From: an uncultured Pelagibacteraceae bacterium
GTDB lineage: Bacteria > Pseudomonadota > Alphaproteobacteria > Pelagibacterales > AG-422-B15
Direction of reading: 5' to 3'
NCBI GenBank assembly: GCA_902546615.1
Contig: CACCKE010000007.1
Span: 1 to 38,262 of the forward strand
Length of the DNA stretch: 38,262 bases
Numbering within the stretch: the first letter of the stretch is position 1; the number at the start of each line of letters is the position of its first letter. Below the pieces are notes generated by a model that ran no database searches, was not told the origin of the DNA, and was given only the letters and a program-made list of their open reading frames with translations. This document shows positions 35,277-38,262 of the stretch, piece after piece. The position numbers and the translations under genes are program-made.

Positions 35277-36671
35277 ATGAATCAAAAAACAAGACAAGAA
35301 CAAGACAGTATCGGCAAAATAAAAGTTTCAAATAGTAATTTTTGGGGAGCTCAAACTCAAAGATCATTAAAGAATTTTAAAATTGGCAATAATTTAATGC
35401 CTATAGAGATTATACATGCACTAGTCACAATAAAAATGGCCTGCGCGAAAGTAAATCAAAAACAAAAGTCTTTAGCTCCTAAAATAGCAAATGCAATAAT
35501 TAGTGCATCAAAAAATATTCTTACCGGGAAGCATAATGATCAATTCCCTCTTTCGGTTTGGCAGACTGGATCTGGAACTCAAACTAACATGAATGTAAAT
35601 GAAGTCATCGCTAATCTTGCTAATAAAAAACTTACCGGAAAACTTGGAACGAATAGTCCAGTTCACCCAAACGATCATGTCAACAAAAGTCAATCAACTA
35701 ATGACAGTTTTCCATCTGCAATTAATATTGCGGCCTCAAAAAAAGTTACAGATGAACTTATTCCGGCTTTAAATGAAATGGAAAAAACTTTAGGTAGCCA
35801 GTCTAAGAAATGGAAAAGTATCATCAAAATCGGCAGGACACACTTGCAAGACGCAACTCCCTTATCACTTGGACAAGAATTTTCAGGTTATCAATCTCAG
35901 ATTGATATGAACATTAAACGACTGAAGACAGCCCTAATTAACTTAAGTTATTTAGCCCAAGGAGGGACGGCCGTTGGAACTGGTCTGAATACAAAAAAAG
36001 GGTTCGATAGACTTGTTGCAAATGAAATAAGTAAAATTAATAAAATTAAATTTAAACCTGCAAGCAATAAATTCCAAGCCTTGGCCTCTCATGACTCTCT
36101 TGTAGAACTATCGGGAGTATTAAATGTTATTGCAACGGATCTTTTCAAAATAGCAAATGACATTAGGCTGTTAGCTTCTGGACCAAGATCAGGTCTAGGA
36201 GAACTGAATTTACCTGAGAATGAACCCGGGTCATCTATAATGCCTGGTAAGGTAAATCCGACTCAAAGTGAAGCTTTAACAATGGCTTGTTTACAGGTTA
36301 TGGGTAGTCATAACGTAATATCAATGGCAGGAACTCAAGGTCATTTTGAACTCAATGCATTTAAACCAGTAATTGGTTTTAACATAATTAATTCAATCAA
36401 TTTATTATCCTCAGGGGTTACAAACTTTTGCGATAAGTGCCTAAAGGGAATTAAACCGAATTTAAGAAATATAAAAGAAGGTGTTGAGAATTCCTTAATG
36501 CTTGTAACTGCCCTCGCTCCTGAAATTGGATACGAAAAAGCTGCAGAACTCGCAAAGCTTGCACATAAGAAAAATATTACGCTAATTGAGGCAAATAAAA
36601 TCCTAAAATATATTGATGTAAGAAAGATGAAGTCTCTTCTCAATCCATCAAAAATGATTTCTTCTTCATAG
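35277..36671 (+). CDS. fumC: Fumarate hydratase, class II
   Basis: FumC reversibly hydrates fumarate to malate in the TCA cycle; class II is the iron-free, heat-stable tetramer. The 464-residue protein shows the substrate sites SVWQTGSGTQTNMNVNEV and HPNDHVNKSQSTNDSFPSA, IGRTHLQDATPLSLGQEFSGY with the catalytic-base region, and the superfamily signature GSSIMPGKVNPTQSEA. Start at 35277 fits the alignment with typical FumC. Promoter spacing suggests a near-leaderless transcript. An RHH-protein gene follows 7 nt later. Confidence 0.97.
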   Translation: MNQKTRQEQDSIGKIKVSNSNFWGAQTQRSLKNFKIGNNLMPIEIIHALVTIKMACAKVNQKQKSLAPKIANAIISASKNILTGKHNDQFPLSVWQTGSGTQTNMNVNEVIANLANKKLTGKLGTNSPVHPNDHVNKSQSTNDSFPSAINIAASKKVTDELIPALNEMEKTLGSQSKKWKSIIKIGRTHLQDATPLSLGQEFSGYQSQIDMNIKRLKTALINLSYLAQGGTAVGTGLNTKKGFDRLVANEISKINKIKFKPASNKFQALASHDSLVELSGVLNVIATDLFKIANDIRLLASGPRSGLGELNLPENEPGSSIMPGKVNPTQSEALTMACLQVMGSHNVISMAGTQGHFELNAFKPVIGFNIINSINLLSSGVTNFCDKCLKGIKPNLRNIKEGVENSLMLVTALAPEIGYEKAAELAKLAHKKNITLIEANKILKYIDVRKMKSLLNPSKMISSS

Positions 36672-36678
36672 TTCGTTC

Positions 36679-36894
36679 ATGCCCAATTCCAATAAGCGCA
36701 CTGTCAAGATAGATGGCCACATTACCAGTGTATTTCTTGAAACTGAATTTTGGGAAGAAATATTAAAACTGAGCAAAAAAGAAAATACTACTCCAGATAA
36801 AATAATCTCAAAAATAGATAAGACTAAGAACACTTCCAATTTATCAAGCGCAATTAGACTATATGTTCTGAATCACTTAAAGGGTCAGTTATGA
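36679..36894 (+). CDS. Ribbon-helix-helix domain protein (COG4321 type)
   Basis: This is a 71-residue protein with an N-terminal beta strand (RTVKIDGHITSVFLETEFWEEILKLSKKENTTPDKIISKID) followed by two helices, a ribbon-helix-helix DNA-binding fold. The ending SSAIRLYVLNHLKGQL is also typical of the family. In alphaproteobacteria this gene is commonly next to fumC. Targets are unknown. Its stop overlaps the helicase ATG by 4 nt. Confidence 0.88.
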   Translation: MPNSNKRTVKIDGHITSVFLETEFWEEILKLSKKENTTPDKIISKIDKTKNTSNLSSAIRLYVLNHLKGQL

Positions 36895-38262
36895 CTGAAG
36901 TAAATTACCTAGAAAGTCTTAACCCACTACAATATGAGTCTGTTTGTAGCACCGAGGGTCCAAATCTAATTATTGCAGGAGCTGGAACTGGAAAAACTAA
37001 AGTACTTACTACACGAGTTGCTCATATTATAGATAATAACTTGGCATTCCCCTCTCAGATTCTTTGCGTAACCTTTACTAACAAGGCTGCCAGAGAAATG
37101 TCCGAACGTGTTCAAAAACTAGTAAGTCAAAATATGGAAAAGATGCCTTGGATGGGAACCTTTCATTCAATTGGAGCAAAAATAATTAGAAACCACGCTG
37201 AGGTAATTGGTCTTAAACAAAGTTTTACTATACTTGATAAGGATGATCAGCTTTCCCTGATCAAGCAAATCATCAAGTCTGAAAACTTAGACCAATCTCA
37301 GTTTTCACCCAAATTAATACAATCTAAAATTGATCATTGGAAAAACAAAGCTCTTAATCCAAATGATATAAAATCTGAGTCACTAGATAATTTAGTCGAT
37401 GAAAAGAGTCTCTCTATTTATAAAATTTACCAAGCAAGGTTGTTTGAAATTAATTGCCTAGATTTTGGTGACTTGCTTTTACAATGTATCAATCTTTTTA
37501 AAGTCCCTGATATTCACAAACGTTATAGCAATAATTTTAAATATATTCATGTGGATGAATACCAAGACACCAATGCTGCACAATATAAATGGCTTAAACT
37601 TCTTGGTTCTCATCATCAAAATGTTTGTTGTGTTGGAGACGATGATCAATCAATTTATAGTTGGCGTGGCGCTGAAGTTGATAATATGCTTCGATTTGAA
37701 AAAGAATTTGAAAATGCAAAGGTAATACGACTTAAACAAAATTATCGATCAACAAACAATATACTTAAGTCTGCATCATCATTAATTAGTTATAACGAAT
37801 ATAGACTTGGCAAGGAGCTTGTTTCGGACCAAGGTGATGGAGAGCCCATACATTTACATTTAGTTAATTCAAGTAGAGACGAGGCCGATTTAGTTGCTCA
37901 GGATATTATGAAGTATAGTGATGATAACCCTGACCTGAACAATATCTCAATATTAGTAAGGGCAGTATTTCAATCGCGTGAAATAGAGGAGTCTTTGATT
38001 AAATACTCAATACCTTATCGTATTGTAGGTGGTATCCGGTTCTATGAGAGATCAGAAATAAAAGATGCTGTTTCATATCTTAGGCTGGTCTATGAAAGTC
38101 AAGACGATGTCGCATTTGAAAGAGCTTTAACAGTCCCTAAAAGAGGTATAGGAGAAAAATCATTTAATCATATTTTATCTTATGCAAAACAAAAACGAAT
38201 TTCGTTGTATCAAGCATCAAAAGATATGGTTGATACAGATGAATTTACAAAAAAAATATCTG
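36891..38262 (+). CDS. UvrD/PcrA-type superfamily 1 helicase, 5' part only
   Basis: The first 457 residues of a 3'-5' DNA helicase are present; the gene runs off the right edge without a stop. Visible motifs are Q (NPLQYESV), Walker A GAGTGKT (30-36), Ia (CVTFTNKAAREM), TFHSIG, motif II DEYQDTN (from D222), motif III GDDDQSIYSWRGAE and motif IV LKQNYRS. Domains 1A, 1B and part of 2A/2B are covered. UvrD acts in mismatch and excision repair, PcrA in replication and plasmid rolling-circle; sequence alone does not separate them here. It starts at the ATG overlapping the RHH gene stop. Confidence 0.95.
   Translation, partial: MTEVNYLESLNPLQYESVCSTEGPNLIIAGAGTGKTKVLTTRVAHIIDNNLAFPSQILCVTFTNKAAREMSERVQKLVSQNMEKMPWMGTFHSIGAKIIRNHAEVIGLKQSFTILDKDDQLSLIKQIIKSENLDQSQFSPKLIQSKIDHWKNKALNPNDIKSESLDNLVDEKSLSIYKIYQARLFEINCLDFGDLLLQCINLFKVPDIHKRYSNNFKYIHVDEYQDTNAAQYKWLKLLGSHHQNVCCVGDDDQSIYSWRGAEVDNMLRFEKEFENAKVIRLKQNYRSTNNILKSASSLISYNEYRLGKELVSDQGDGEPIHLHLVNSSRDEADLVAQDIMKYSDDNPDLNNISILVRAVFQSREIEESLIKYSIPYRIVGGIRFYERSEIKDAVSYLRLVYESQDDVAFERALTVPKRGIGEKSFNHILSYAKQKRISLYQASKDMVDTDEFTKKIS

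Noticed and set aside
37465..37725. Plus-strand open frame of 86 codons
   Set aside because: It is an out-of-frame shadow inside the UvrD/PcrA helicase, whose motifs are in another frame.

Overview
The window is a compact, AT-rich stretch (roughly one-third G+C by eye) of a bacterial chromosome, most likely from a streamlined alphaproteobacterium, possibly marine. The strongest evidence is a circularly permuted, two-piece tmRNA gene. Supporting evidence is the gene order hflK-hflC-degP-miaA-ilvB-ilvN-ilvC-leuA, the fumC/RHH-protein pair, the alpha-type HisI (DDDQD...GASCHVGYKSCFYR) and ThyX in place of ThyA. Genes overlap or abut, intergenic gaps are short, and there are no insertion sequences, phage genes, CRISPR arrays or rRNAs. 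No tRNA gene was recognised.

Layout. 1-873: the end of a DUF1214 gene and a DUF1254 gene. 870-1442: a ferredoxin gene, a candidate structured small RNA with a terminator, and two DnaA-box-like sites. 1443-3429: a dgcN-dgcA pair for D-glutamate conversion. 3431-5917: rpmF and hisI, divergent from an ICMT-like methyltransferase and an MFS transporter. 5919-9968 (minus): lpxB, recX, an SDR, an unannotated 43-residue ArfA-like gene, a nitroreductase and a haloalkane dehalogenase, all closely packed or overlapping. 10010-14192: a DsbA-fold isomerase, an SDR, a GNAT and a polar amino-acid ABC importer with no ATPase gene nearby. 14277-14771: two paralogous small hydrophobic proteins separated by a long hairpin that includes the second gene's ribosome binding site. 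14963-17686: a flavin monooxygenase divergent from an AGAT-like amidinotransferase.

17690-32746 (minus) is the housekeeping core: hflK-hflC-DUF2065-degP-miaA, then ilvB-ilvN-ilvC-leuA, then mreB-mreC-mreD-mrdA-rodA. Between ilvC and leuA lies an unannotated 20-codon leucine-rich leader peptide (leuL) followed by an attenuator-like hairpin, so leuA is probably controlled by leucine-tRNA-dependent attenuation. Because mreB starts 15 nt after leuA, that control could reach the cell-wall elongation genes. 32854-38262: mrp, thyX (minus), ssrA, fumC, an RHH protein and the start of a UvrD/PcrA helicase cut off by the window end.

The least explained items are the small-protein pair with its hairpin, the candidate small RNA upstream of the ferredoxin, the ArfA-like ORF, and the amidinotransferase whose substrate-pocket residues differ from glycine amidinotransferase. 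I found no obvious large undescribed system; the novelty here is small and regulatory.
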